Positions 18,144-26,609 of a DNA stretch of 64,000 nt are shown one piece after another. The DNA lies in the NCBI RefSeq assembly GCF_014784055.1, contig NZ_CP061813.1, positions 3,234,001 through 3,298,000 on the forward strand, in the 5' to 3' direction. A program made the translations under genes and the position numbers. Source of the stretch: Polaribacter haliotis. Lineage in GTDB: Bacteria; Bacteroidota; Bacteroidia; Flavobacteriales; Flavobacteriaceae. Each line of letters starts with the position of its first letter. The first letter of the stretch is position 1. A model generated the notes under the pieces. The model saw only the letters and a list, made by a program, of their open reading frames with translations, was not told the DNA's origin and did no database searches.

Positions 18144-20132
18144 TTATTTTTCAAACAAAATAACCATAGAAGTCTCAGGAACATTAAAACTCCCAAAAAC
18201 ACTTTCTTTCCCATCAAAATCAAAAGAATCTCCAAGAACTGCAACTTTCCAAGATTTCTCTAATTTATAATTTACAACATTTTTTTGTGCATTAAAAATG
18301 ACCAAAATAGTTTTCCAAGAATCGTTGTTTGCGCTGTTATTCAGCTGATATGAAACCAATCCATTTTCAATTTCTTTAAACTCTAAATTTTCTTGTACTT
18401 CTTTTGCAGTTGGCATTCTAAAGGCAGGATGCTCTTTTCGCAAGCGAATTAAATTTTTGTAATAAGTTACAACATTCGCATTTTTTACTTTTAAATTCCA
18501 ATCTATTTGATTTACGGAATCTGGAGATTTATACGAATTATGTTCTCCGTTTTTGGTACGCATCATTTCTGAACCTGCATGTAAAAAAGGCGTTCCTTGA
18601 GAAGTTAAAATAATAGCAGTTGCCAATTTGTGCATCGCTTTTATTTCCTGTTCAGAAGCGTTTGGTTGAGAGATTTTTAGTTTATCGAACAATGTGTGAT
18701 TATCATGACAAGAAACATAGTTTATGGCTTGCCAAGGTTGGTATGCCCAAGGTTTATCAGAATAATTTACAGCTTTATAATTGATTTGAGGATGATTTAT
18801 GGAGCCTACAATTCCGAATTTTATAGATTCTTCTTTGTTTTCTGCACCACTTACAAAACCGGTGCTTTTATCATCAAAAACAGAACCTTTAATTCCATCT
18901 CGAATATCATCCGAAAAAGCAGCAATTTGTGGCATTTGTTGTATGTGTTTTTTCAAAGCTCTTTTTTCTTCAGGAAGAGGAGAGTCGTTTGCAGTCCAAC
19001 CTTCGCCATAAATAAGTGCATTTTTATTTATTTTTTTTACTTCAGAAGCAATTAAATTCATGGTTTCAATATCATGGATTCCCATTAAATCGAATCGAAA
19101 TCCATCTAAATGATATTCGGTTGCCCAATATTTTACAGACTCTAAAATAAATTTACGCATCATTTTTCTTTCTGAAGCTGTTTCGTTTCCACAAGCTGCA
19201 GCATCAGAAAAAGAACCATCTTTATTAAATCTGTAATAATAATTCGGGTTTTCTAAATTGAAATTTGAGTTTTCTGTTCTTCCTGTATGATTGTAAACTA
19301 CATCTAAAATAACACCAATATTTGCATCGTGAAATGCTTTTACCATCGTTTTGAATTCTTTAATTCGAATTTCGGCATCAAAAGGATTCGTTGCAAAAGA
19401 ACCTTCAGGAACATTGTAGTTCTGTGGATCATAACCCCAATTGAATTGTGGTTTGTCTAAATTGGTTTCATCAATCGAATAATTATCAAAAGTGGGTAAT
19501 AAATGGACGTGCGTTATTCCTAATTCTTTAATATGGTCAATTGCAGTCGCTACATTTTGGTTGCTTTTTGTACCTAGTTCTACCAAACCTACATACTTTC
19601 CAGCAAAAGAAGAATTTGCTCCCTTTTGAATGGTAATATCTCTAATATGCAGTTCGTAAATAATGGCATCATTTGGCGATTTTAAATTGACATATTTATC
19701 AGTTTTCCAATTTGTTGGATTTGTAGTTTCAAAATCTAAAATCATGGCTCTGTTTCCATTTACGCCAACTGCTTTTGCATAAATCCCAGGAGTTTCTGCT
19801 AACCATTTATTATTTACAAATACTTGATAGGTATAATAGGTTCCATGTAAATCTCCTTTAATTGTTTTCGACCAAACACCATTTTCATCATCTTTTAAAG
19901 AATGAGTTTCAAAAACATCAGAATTATTTCCTGTTTTGTAAAAATTGAGCTTTACAGCAGTTGCAGCTGGAGACCAAATTTTAAAAGTAGTTGCTTCTTT
20001 AGAATACGCTAACCAAAGATTTTTTTCTGAAGTTGGATATGCATCAAAATTAGCGAAAATAGTTTGTCTTTGTTTACAAGAAGAAATAAGCGTCATAAAA
20101 AGTAAGAAAGTGAATAGTTGAGGTACTTTCAT
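18144..20132 (-). CDS. pulA: Type I pullulanase-like GH13 lipoprotein
   Basis: Hydrolyses alpha-1,6 branches of pullulan, glycogen or starch. The N-terminal lipobox LISSC (Cys at residue 19) predicts an envelope lipoprotein. A CBM48-like domain (~40-130) comes before the GH13 barrel. Pullulanase signature NWGYDPQNY is at ~231-239. Region I is DVVYNH (277-282). The nucleophile Asp lies in GFRFDLMG (~348), the acid Glu in YGEGW (~377), and region IV is SCHDNHT. The 662-residue length fits type I pullulanases. It may work with the adjacent glycosidase-like lipoprotein. Confidence 0.9.
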   Translation of the reverse strand: MKVPQLFTFLLFMTLISSCKQRQTIFANFDAYPTSEKNLWLAYSKEATTFKIWSPAATAVKLNFYKTGNNSDVFETHSLKDDENGVWSKTIKGDLHGTYYTYQVFVNNKWLAETPGIYAKAVGVNGNRAMILDFETTNPTNWKTDKYVNLKSPNDAIIYELHIRDITIQKGANSSFAGKYVGLVELGTKSNQNVATAIDHIKELGITHVHLLPTFDNYSIDETNLDKPQFNWGYDPQNYNVPEGSFATNPFDAEIRIKEFKTMVKAFHDANIGVILDVVYNHTGRTENSNFNLENPNYYYRFNKDGSFSDAAACGNETASERKMMRKFILESVKYWATEYHLDGFRFDLMGIHDIETMNLIASEVKKINKNALIYGEGWTANDSPLPEEKRALKKHIQQMPQIAAFSDDIRDGIKGSVFDDKSTGFVSGAENKEESIKFGIVGSINHPQINYKAVNYSDKPWAYQPWQAINYVSCHDNHTLFDKLKISQPNASEQEIKAMHKLATAIILTSQGTPFLHAGSEMMRTKNGEHNSYKSPDSVNQIDWNLKVKNANVVTYYKNLIRLRKEHPAFRMPTAKEVQENLEFKEIENGLVSYQLNNSANNDSWKTILVIFNAQKNVVNYKLEKSWKVAVLGDSFDFDGKESVFGSFNVPETSMVILFEK

Positions 20133-20199
20133 ATCGTAAAATTAGATTGAAAGTAGAAAGTTCTTCAATTTTATTGAAATAAGCAACAGAATTATAATA

Positions 20200-21045
20200 T
20201 TAAATTATAGCAAACTGTTTTAAAAAAAATCCAATAATAATTGAAAGAATTACAAATACAATGGTTAGTAGAACTAGACCAATTATAAAACGTAAAAGTT
20301 TAAGCAACGCTTTTCCAAAAGAATGGCTGTATAACTTGGAAGTAGCATATAAGTAATAAGCAATGTATGCAAACATACTGTACATATAAATGGATGGGTG
20401 AATTAACATCGCAGCAAAAAAAGCAATGATTGTAAAGTACGTAGCAAAACCATAAATGTATGCGTTTATTACTATGTGCTCCCCAAAATTATGAGGTTTT
20501 CGATACGTCCATTTGCTTAGTAAAGCATAAAGAGGTAGAAATAAAAAGGTAAGTAAATTAAAATAACGAAGCATAAACTGCATCATGTTATCCAGTAATT
20601 TTATTTGAAACTGAGCTGATTGTTTCTCAATTTTTATAGTAGCCATTTCTTCTTTAGAGATACCTTTTAACGAAGATAAATCTATGTCTGCAGCTTTCTT
20701 AACCTCAATCATTCGCTCGGAATTGTAGGACCCATGAATTGCAATAAAATCATCTGCAAAATAATTGTAAATAACCAAAGACAAAGCAGCAGCAATTGCT
20801 AAAAAAGCAAAAGGATTTACATACTTTTTACGAACACCAGAAATATATTCACCAATAACTTCTTCTGGATTTGTAACCATTTTTCTTAAGGTTAAGAAAA
20901 ATTTACTATCAACACCAAATACTTCCTTAACCAATTCTGAAATTAGATGCTTAAAAGTAATTCTATAGGTAACTACTTTAGCGCCACAATTGTCACAAAA
21001 TTGAGCATTTTCTTCTAAAGAATCTTGACAGTTTTTACAATTCAT
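20200..21045 (-). CDS. Zinc-ribbon multi-pass membrane protein (DUF3667-like)
   Basis: A 281-residue protein of unknown function. Its N-terminus is a zinc ribbon (CKNCQDSLEENAQFCDNCGAK, four cysteines in two CxxC pairs). It is followed by a conserved cytoplasmic segment with FFLTLRKMVTNPEEVIGEYISG and then about five hydrophobic helices. This is the layout of the DUF3667 family common in Bacteroidetes. It lies 13 bases downstream of the glutaminase gene and is probably co-transcribed. Confidence 0.8.
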   Translation of the reverse strand: MNCKNCQDSLEENAQFCDNCGAKVVTYRITFKHLISELVKEVFGVDSKFFLTLRKMVTNPEEVIGEYISGVRKKYVNPFAFLAIAAALSLVIYNYFADDFIAIHGSYNSERMIEVKKAADIDLSSLKGISKEEMATIKIEKQSAQFQIKLLDNMMQFMLRYFNLLTFLFLPLYALLSKWTYRKPHNFGEHIVINAYIYGFATYFTIIAFFAAMLIHPSIYMYSMFAYIAYYLYATSKLYSHSFGKALLKLLRFIIGLVLLTIVFVILSIIIGFFLKQFAII

Positions 21046-21058
21046 ATATCAAATATAA

Positions 21059-21982
21059 CTAAAAAATAGAGCAAGCTGTTTTTGTAGTAAAATTCTCTAA
21101 AAACAACATTCCTTTGTAAGAATTTCCTTTTTTATTCAGTTTTGGACTCCATACTGCAATGCAAAACTCATCTGGATGAATTGCTACAATTCCTCCACCA
21201 ACTCCACTTTTACCAGGCAAACCAACTCTAAAAGCAAATTCCCCAGACTCATCATAAAAACCACAAGTAAGCATAATTGCATTTATTCTTTTTGCTTGAC
21301 TTTCTGTAAGAACGCTGTTTTCTTTATGAGTTCTAAATTTATCATCTGCTAAATACAAAAATATTTCAGATAATTCTTTGCAACTCATTTCTAAAGAACA
21401 AATATGAAAATAAAAGTCTAAAACTTCATCTACATTATTTTTAATGTTTTTAAAAGACTTTATAAAATTACACAAAGCCACATTTCTAAAACCAGTATTT
21501 TTTTCTGATGTTGCTACTTTTTCAGAATAATTTAAAGTGAAATTATTAGATAATTCTCTGCAAAAGTTTAAAAATTCTTCTTTTGGATTTTGTAAATGAG
21601 AAATTAAAACATCGCAAACAACAATTGCACCCGAGTTTATAAAAGGGTTTCTCGGAATTCCGTAATCAGATTCTAATTGTTGTAAAGAATTAAACGGATT
21701 TCCAGAAGGCTCTACATCTACTCTTTGCCATAATTTTTCTCCTTCCAATTTGTAAGCCAACGTAAGTGTTAGAATTTTGGAAATACTTTGTATAGAGAAT
21801 TTCCCTTCGAAATTACCTATTCCAAAACTTTCGTTATTTATTTTAGTGATGTTTATGCCAAAATTATCTGCAGAAACATTGCCCAATTCAGGAATATAAT
21901 TGGCTACTTTACCAAGATCTTCTACGTCTTTTATATCAGAATAAATCTCTGTAATTATTTTTTGGTATTTTTTTATTTGCAT
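21059..21982 (-). CDS. glsA: Glutaminase A
   Basis: Hydrolyses glutamine to glutamate and ammonia through a serine beta-lactamase-like fold. The 307-residue length matches the family. The SxxK motif is SISK near residue 66 in the FSIQSISKILTL stretch. The NPFINSGAIVV and GLPGKSGVGGGI stretches are family hallmarks. It has no signal peptide and should be cytoplasmic. It is the first gene of a two-gene unit with the zinc-ribbon membrane protein and follows the lysS terminator. Confidence 0.95.
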   Translation of the reverse strand: MQIKKYQKIITEIYSDIKDVEDLGKVANYIPELGNVSADNFGINITKINNESFGIGNFEGKFSIQSISKILTLTLAYKLEGEKLWQRVDVEPSGNPFNSLQQLESDYGIPRNPFINSGAIVVCDVLISHLQNPKEEFLNFCRELSNNFTLNYSEKVATSEKNTGFRNVALCNFIKSFKNIKNNVDEVLDFYFHICSLEMSCKELSEIFLYLADDKFRTHKENSVLTESQAKRINAIMLTCGFYDESGEFAFRVGLPGKSGVGGGIVAIHPDEFCIAVWSPKLNKKGNSYKGMLFLENFTTKTACSIF

Positions 21983-22016
21983 ACTGAAAACTTTAAAAGC
22001 GAAGTTAACTTTTTAA

Positions 22017-22050
22017 GAACAAAAAAGGAACTACATTTCTGTAATTCCTT
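22017..22050 (-). terminator. Rho-independent terminator after lysS
   Basis: Read on the minus strand: AAGGAATTAC, a 6-base loop, GTAGTTCCTT (one wobble pair), then a run of six T. It lies 28 bases past the lysS stop. Confidence 0.8.
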
Positions 22051-22077
22051 TTATAAAATTTTATGAAAATTACTCCT

Positions 22078-23772
22078 TTACAAAGCTTCTACAAACAAAC
22101 CTTCGTCTGTTTTAGAAACCTTGGCAACATCTTTTTTTGTTAAACCTTTAATAGTTTTATCCCATTTTTTGTTAGATAAACCAGACTGCGTTTTTAAATC
22201 GTTTAAATCTATTTTTCCAGCTTTTTCAATCGTTGCTAAAACTGCTTTTTCTTCGTCATTTAATTCAATAGAAGGCGCTTTTTTCTCAGGTCTCATTTGA
22301 GGGAAAAATAAAACTTCTTGTATAGATTGGTTGTTTGTTAAAAACATAATTAATCTGTCCATTCCAATTCCCATTCCAGAAGTTGGAGGCATTCCATATT
22401 CTAACGCACGTAAGAAATCTTCATCTATAAATTCAGTTGCTTCATCATCACCTTTTTGCGCTAGTTTCAATTGATGCTCAAAACGTTCACGTTGGTCAAT
22501 TGGGTCGTTTAATTCGGAATATGCATTTGCAATTTCTTTACCACAAACCATTAATTCAAAACGTTCTGTTAATTCTGGGTTGTCTCTATGTTCTTTACAA
22601 AGTGGCGACATTTCTTTCGGATAATCTGTAATAAAAGTAGGCTGAATGTAGTTTCCTTCACATTTTTCACCGAAAATTTCATCAATTAATTTTCCTTTAC
22701 CCATGGTTTCATCAACCTCGATGTTCATCGATTTTGCTGCAGTTCTAATTTCATCTTCTGTTTTACCATTGATATCGAAACCAGTAAAATGTTTAATAGA
22801 ATCTGCCATAGTTACTCTTGCATATGGCGCTTTAAAATCTATTTTATGTTCCCCAAAAGTAGCTTCAGAAGTTCCATTTACAGCAATTGCACAATGTTCT
22901 AAAAGTTGCTCACAGAAATCCATCATCCAATTGTAATCTTTGTAAGAAACATAGATTTCCATCGCTGTAAACTCAGGATTATGCGTTCTGTCCATTCCTT
23001 CATTTCTAAAGTTTTTCGAGAATTCATAAACACCATCAAAACCACCAACAATTAATCTTTTTAAATATAATTCGTTAGCAATTCTCATATATAATGGAAT
23101 ATCCAAAGAATTATGATGCGTTATAAAAGGCCTTGCTGCAGCACCACCAGGAATTGGTTGTAAAACTGGAGTTTCCACTTCAAAATAACCAGCATCATTA
23201 AAGAAAGAACGCATTGCATTAAACAATTTTGTTCTTTTAACAAATACTTCTTTTACATGTGGGTTTACCACTAAATCTGCATAACGTTGTCTGTAACGCA
23301 TTTCTGGATCTGTAAAAGCATCATAGGTTACACCATCTTTCACTTTAGGTATTGGTAAAGGTTTCAACGCTTTAGAAAGCATTTTAAAATTCTTAACCAT
23401 TACAGTTTTTTCACCAACTTTGGTAGTAAAAAGTACACCTTCAATACCAACAAAATCTCCTAAATCTAATAATTTTTTAAAGACATTATTGTAAAGTTCT
23501 TTATCTTCTCCAGTACAAATTTCGTCACGATTAAAATACAGTTGTATTCTACCTTCACCATCTTGTAATTGTCCGAAAGAAGCCTTTCCTTGAATGTTAA
23601 TTACCATTAAACGTCCAGCAATAATTACCTCTTTACCTTCCTCGTAATTTTCTTTAATTTCTTTCGAATTAGAATTTACGGGAAACAAATCTGCAGGATA
23701 AGGGTTTATGCCCAAATCTCTTAATTTTGCAAGCTTTTCTCTACGTACAACTTCTTGTTCTGATAATTGCAT
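22078..23772 (-). CDS. lysS: Lysyl-tRNA synthetase, class II, with C-terminal extension
   Basis: Charges tRNA-Lys. The protein has the OB-fold anticodon-binding domain (~50-150), class II motif 2 (FRNEGMDRTHNPEFTAME, ~260) and motif 3 (GMGIGMDRLIMFL, ~485). At 564 residues it is ~60 longer than E. coli LysS. The extra C-terminal segment, after the usual end at FFPQMRP, looks like a small winged-helix domain (IDLNDLKTQSGLSNKKWDK). Such tails occur in flavobacterial LysS. A good minus-strand promoter lies at 23809-23839. Confidence 0.96.
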   Translation of the reverse strand: MQLSEQEVVRREKLAKLRDLGINPYPADLFPVNSNSKEIKENYEEGKEVIIAGRLMVINIQGKASFGQLQDGEGRIQLYFNRDEICTGEDKELYNNVFKKLLDLGDFVGIEGVLFTTKVGEKTVMVKNFKMLSKALKPLPIPKVKDGVTYDAFTDPEMRYRQRYADLVVNPHVKEVFVKRTKLFNAMRSFFNDAGYFEVETPVLQPIPGGAAARPFITHHNSLDIPLYMRIANELYLKRLIVGGFDGVYEFSKNFRNEGMDRTHNPEFTAMEIYVSYKDYNWMMDFCEQLLEHCAIAVNGTSEATFGEHKIDFKAPYARVTMADSIKHFTGFDINGKTEDEIRTAAKSMNIEVDETMGKGKLIDEIFGEKCEGNYIQPTFITDYPKEMSPLCKEHRDNPELTERFELMVCGKEIANAYSELNDPIDQRERFEHQLKLAQKGDDEATEFIDEDFLRALEYGMPPTSGMGIGMDRLIMFLTNNQSIQEVLFFPQMRPEKKAPSIELNDEEKAVLATIEKAGKIDLNDLKTQSGLSNKKWDKTIKGLTKKDVAKVSKTDEGLFVEAL

Positions 23773-23808
23773 TCTGTATTTTATTAGGTTCTATTTTTAT
23801 AAAGACAG

Positions 23809-23839
23809 CAAAGATACAATCAATAAAAGAATTAGACAA
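23809..23839 (-). promoter_or_regulatory. Promoter of lysS
   Basis: On the minus strand TTG (23837-23839), 20 bases, then TATCTTTG (23809-23816). It fits the Bacteroidetes consensus and lies 37 bases before the lysS start. Confidence 0.7.
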
Positions 23840-23869
23840 TTAGCGGAATTAATAAAATGCGGATTATTA

Positions 23870-23900
23870 TTTGCGGAAATACGAAATCGTTGTATATTTG
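23870..23900 (+). promoter_or_regulatory. Promoter of the candidate small RNA
   Basis: TTTG at 23870-23873, a 19-base spacer, then TATATTTG at 23893-23900, an ideal Bacteroidetes promoter. It points away from lysS. No open reading frame follows; only a chain of hairpins does. Confidence 0.75.
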
Positions 23901-23905
23901 CCTGC

Positions 23906-24016
23906 TACTTTTTGTTGAAGTAGCATTTAGTTGTGTTGTTTGGCACTTTAGTAAAAGTGTCTTGGTTTTGTTAACCAATGGAAAGCTTCCCTTAAATGGG
24001 ACGCTTTTTTTTATTT
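23906..24016 (+). ncRNA. Candidate small RNA of about 110 nt with four hairpins
   Basis: Downstream of a strong promoter lie four hairpins in a row. H1 is GCTACTT/AAGTAGC. H2 is GGCACTTT/AAAGTGTC with loop AGTA and one wobble. H3 is TTGGTT/AACCAA with loop TTGTT. H4 is AAGCTTCCC/GGGACGCTT with one mismatch, running into eight T. H4 is the terminator. No credible small ORF is present. The class is unknown to me: the ends do not pair as in 6S RNA, and the SRP RNA core is absent. The exact 5' end is inferred from the promoter. Confidence 0.6.
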
Positions 24017-24040
24017 AAAAGAGTTTCATTTCTTTTTTTT

Positions 24041-24139
24041 GGAGCTATTTCCTGCTTTTCGCACTCGCTTTTTTTATTCTAAAAAGAATAAAAAAGAGCT
24101 CAAACAATTGCTACAATCAGGGCTAGACTAGTTTGCAAA
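24041..24139 (-). repeat. Structured repeat R, copy 2 (reverse orientation)
   Basis: Read on the minus strand it has GATTGTAGCAATTGTTTGAG, a long T/A hairpin (TTTTTTATTC/GAATAAAAAA closed by CTC/GAG) and GCGAAAAGC. The flanking helix is CCTG/CAGG, where copy 1 has AGG/CCT and copy 3 GGG/CCC. The outer helix is degraded. The remaining bases to 24285 hold a short TTCAGTATTCAG repeat and a CTCAGCGTCTTTGCGAGAAA fragment, and no gene. Confidence 0.65.
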
Positions 24140-24285
24140 CTTTCAGTATTCAGTATTCAGTTTTCAGAAAACAATAAGCCTATGTTTTCTATGTTTCTAT
24201 GTGGTAAAAAAGTTTTCATTTAGAATCAACTGTCAGTAAAATAAATTTAACTCAGCGTCTTTGCGAGAAAATGTATAATTATTAT

Positions 24286-24786
24286 TTAAAAGAAATCTTC
24301 TTTAAACTCCCAAAACTTCATTAAAAACAGCACAACAAAAACAACAGCAACAGAAAACTTTATAGTAGCAGAAGCCAACAAACCAATAAAAGAACCAAAA
24401 GAAGCTTTAATTGCTCTATTTGTGTCTTTACTATCATATAAAAGTTCTCCAATTAAAGCTCCGAAAAAAGCGCCAATTAAAATCCCAAAAGGAATAGGAG
24501 TGAGCAAACCAACAATTAAACCAATTGTAGTTCCATAAACCCCATATTTACTACCACCAAAACGTTTAGTTCCAATTGCAGGAATTATATAATCTAGCAC
24601 CCAAATAAGAATTGAAACTCCTAAAGTAATTCCTAAAAAATTCCAATTCATTGGAATTACTGAAGTAAAATGTAATACCAGCAGGCCAATCCAACCTGTT
24701 AAAGGTCCAGGTAAAATTGGTAAAAAAGAACCAACGATTCCTAATAATACCAATAGGAAACCAATAATTAATAAAAATATATCCAT
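24286..24786 (-). CDS. DUF456-like membrane protein
   Basis: A 166-residue integral membrane protein with about four to five hydrophobic helices and glycine-rich segments (LPILPGPLTGWIGLL, PFGILIGAFFGALIGELL) that match the DUF456 family of unknown function. The start is placed at the ATG at 24786, because the codon 6 bases upstream is a TTG. It is transcribed away from the BlaI-type repressor gene, and the operator array lies about 50-120 bases upstream of it, so it could be co-regulated. No clear promoter box was found for it. Confidence 0.8.
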   Translation of the reverse strand: MDIFLLIIGFLLVLLGIVGSFLPILPGPLTGWIGLLVLHFTSVIPMNWNFLGITLGVSILIWVLDYIIPAIGTKRFGGSKYGVYGTTIGLIVGLLTPIPFGILIGAFFGALIGELLYDSKDTNRAIKASFGSFIGLLASATIKFSVAVVFVVLFLMKFWEFKEDFF

Positions 24787-24838
24787 AGTCAATTTTAAAT
24801 GTTAAGACGAAAATACAAAACCTTTGTTACATTTTTTT

Positions 24839-24903
24839 AACTAAATAATTAGTTTAAACTAATTATTTAGTTATATTTGTCATGTTGAACTAAAAGTTTA
24901 GTT
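24839..24903. promoter_or_regulatory. Three operators AACTAA-N4-TTAGTT around the repressor promoter
   Basis: Sites lie at 24839-24854 (N4 = ATAA), 24857-24872 (TTAT) and 24888-24903 (AAGT). The first two together form a perfect 36-bp palindrome (24838-24873). The promoter element TATATTTG (24872-24879) lies between sites 2 and 3, so bound repressor would cover the promoter on both sides. Site 3 ends 6 bases before the repressor start codon. The dyad of two 6-bp half-sites suits a dimeric BlaI/MecI winged-helix repressor. Confidence 0.8.
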
Positions 24904-24909
24904 AAAATT

Positions 24910-25278
24910 ATGAACAAACAATTAACAAAAGCAGAGGAGCAGATAATGCAAGTTTTATGGGATTTACAAGAAGCTTCTGTAAAAGAAGTAATTGATAAAT
25001 TACCAGAACCAAAGCCAGCATATAATACAGTCTCTACAATTATAAGAATTTTAGAAACCAAAGAATTTGTAGACCATAAACCAGTTGGTAGAGGTTTTAT
25101 TTATTACCCAATTATTGAAAAAGAGACTTATAGTAACCAAAGTTTACACAAATTAATGAATGGTTATTTCGATGGTTCTTTTAAAAGCATGGTTTCCTTT
25201 TTTGTAAAAGAAAATAAAATGGATGTTAAAGAACTTGAATCTATTTTAAAAGAAGTAAATAAAAATAAAAAATCATGA
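24910..25278 (+). CDS. BlaI/MecI-family transcriptional repressor
   Basis: A 122-residue winged-helix repressor. The N-terminal DNA-binding domain has the family pattern LTKAEEQIMQVLWDLQEASV and YNTVSTIIRILETKEFVDHK with GRGFIYYP. The C-terminal helix is for dimerisation. In this family an M56 membrane protease triggers cleavage or release of the repressor. The following gene encodes such a protease and overlaps by four bases (ATGA). Three matching operators lie just upstream, so the gene is probably autoregulated. No beta-lactamase gene is near, so the signal is probably not a classical beta-lactam one. Confidence 0.92.
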   Translation: MNKQLTKAEEQIMQVLWDLQEASVKEVIDKLPEPKPAYNTVSTIIRILETKEFVDHKPVGRGFIYYPIIEKETYSNQSLHKLMNGYFDGSFKSMVSFFVKENKMDVKELESILKEVNKNKKS

Positions 25279-26609
25279 TAAATTATATAATTCAAGTTGT
25301 TTTATGTCAAGTGTTCTTTTTGGTTTTTTACGACCTCTTTTTAAGTAAAGAAACTTTTTTTAAGAAAAATAGAGGGTATCTATTAAGTACTCCAATATTG
25401 TCTTTTATTTTACCTTTTATTAAAATACAAACGTTTCAAAAAGTATTACCAGAAAAGTTTTTTGTTTACTTGCCAGAGATCGTTATAGCTCCCAACAAAA
25501 TAATCGAGAAAACTACATTTTATCAATCTATAAATTATGTAAATATTATATTTTGGATTGGCGTAAGTGTTTTTACAATTTTATTTTTATCTAAATTAAT
25601 TAAGATTTTTATTTTAATAAAAAAATATCAAATTGAAAAAAAGGAGGGATTTACTTTAGTTCACCTTTCAAAACAAACAACTGCTTTTTCATTTTTTAAT
25701 TACATTTTTTTAGGGAAAGAAATTCCAGAATCTCAAAAATCACAAATTATTGAACACGAATTAGTACACAGTAAACAAAGACATTCTCTTGATTTATTAT
25801 TCTTCGAGTTTCTAAAAATTGTAATGTGGTTTAATCCCATGATTTTTATTTATCAGAAAAGAATAACCCTAGTTCATGAATATATTTCAGATGAAATTGC
25901 TACAAAGTTAACACCCAAAGAAAATTATATTAACAACTTATTATCCAACTTTTTTCAGGTTGAAAACATAGCGTTTGTCAATCAATTTTATAAACAAACA
26001 TTAATAAAAAAAAGAATTATTATGATGACGAAAAACAAATCTAAAAAAATGAATCAGCTAAAATATCTAGTATTGATTCCTGTTTTGGCAAGTCTGCTTT
26101 TTTACATTTCATGTACAAAAACAAGTAAAAATGAAGAAATAGAACCTCTTGTAGAGGTTGAGGAAATTATAGAGGTTGTTGAACAGTCACCACGAATTGA
26201 AAATACAAATGATATAGATAATGGTGAAATTATTGAGGTGGAAGAAAGTGTTTCTTTTATGACAATAGAAAAAACGCCAAATTTTCCTGGTTGTAATTCT
26301 GGAGATAAAGATTGTTTCAATAGAAAGGTTCAAAAACATTTTATTCAAAAATTTGATTCTAGCTTAATGAAAACCTTAGGTTTATCACCTGGAAGAAAGC
26401 GAGTTTCTATTATGTTTAAGATAGATAAAACCGGAATTGTTGATGAAATTAAAGTAAGAGCACCACACCCAAAGATTAAAGAAGAAGTTATAAGAGTTAT
26501 GAGTTTGCTACCACAAATGATTCCTGGAGAGCAAGATGGTGAAAAAGTCGCAGTAAAATACTCCATTCCGTTTACACTTTTTGTAGAAGACACTAAGAAA
26601 AAAGAATAA
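25275..26609 (+). CDS. M56-family (BlaR1-like) membrane metalloprotease with TonB-like C-terminal domain
   Basis: The 444-residue protein has about three N-terminal membrane helices, a cytoplasmic zinc protease domain with HELVH (residues 161-165) and HEYISDE (201-207), a fourth helix near 265-283, and an extracytoplasmic part. BlaR1 carries a penicillin-binding sensor there. This protein has an acidic linker and a TonB C-terminal-like domain (PNFPGC...VSIMFKIDKTG...YSIPF). I infer a sensor protease that inactivates the repressor encoded just upstream. The stimulus is unknown. Its stop overlaps the next start by one base. Confidence 0.88.
   Translation: MINYIIQVVLCQVFFLVFYDLFLSKETFFKKNRGYLLSTPILSFILPFIKIQTFQKVLPEKFFVYLPEIVIAPNKIIEKTTFYQSINYVNIIFWIGVSVFTILFLSKLIKIFILIKKYQIEKKEGFTLVHLSKQTTAFSFFNYIFLGKEIPESQKSQIIEHELVHSKQRHSLDLLFFEFLKIVMWFNPMIFIYQKRITLVHEYISDEIATKLTPKENYINNLLSNFFQVENIAFVNQFYKQTLIKKRIIMMTKNKSKKMNQLKYLVLIPVLASLLFYISCTKTSKNEEIEPLVEVEEIIEVVEQSPRIENTNDIDNGEIIEVEESVSFMTIEKTPNFPGCNSGDKDCFNRKVQKHFIQKFDSSLMKTLGLSPGRKRVSIMFKIDKTGIVDEIKVRAPHPKIKEEVIRVMSLLPQMIPGEQDGEKVAVKYSIPFTLFVEDTKKKE

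Noticed and set aside
18696-19055. Plus-strand frames of 119 and 70 residues inside the pullulanase gene
   Set aside because: They lie antisense to a well-conserved GH13 catalytic domain and show no family features.
23906-24016. 6S RNA or SRP RNA as the identity of the candidate small RNA
   Set aside because: The 5' and 3' parts do not pair to form a 6S closing stem, and the conserved SRP core is absent; only a covariance search could settle a divergent form.
24241-24275. CTCAGCGTCTTTGCGAGAAA fragment as a regulatory site
   Set aside because: It looks like a remnant of a dispersed Bacteroidetes repeat; only one copy is present here and it has no evident position relative to a promoter.
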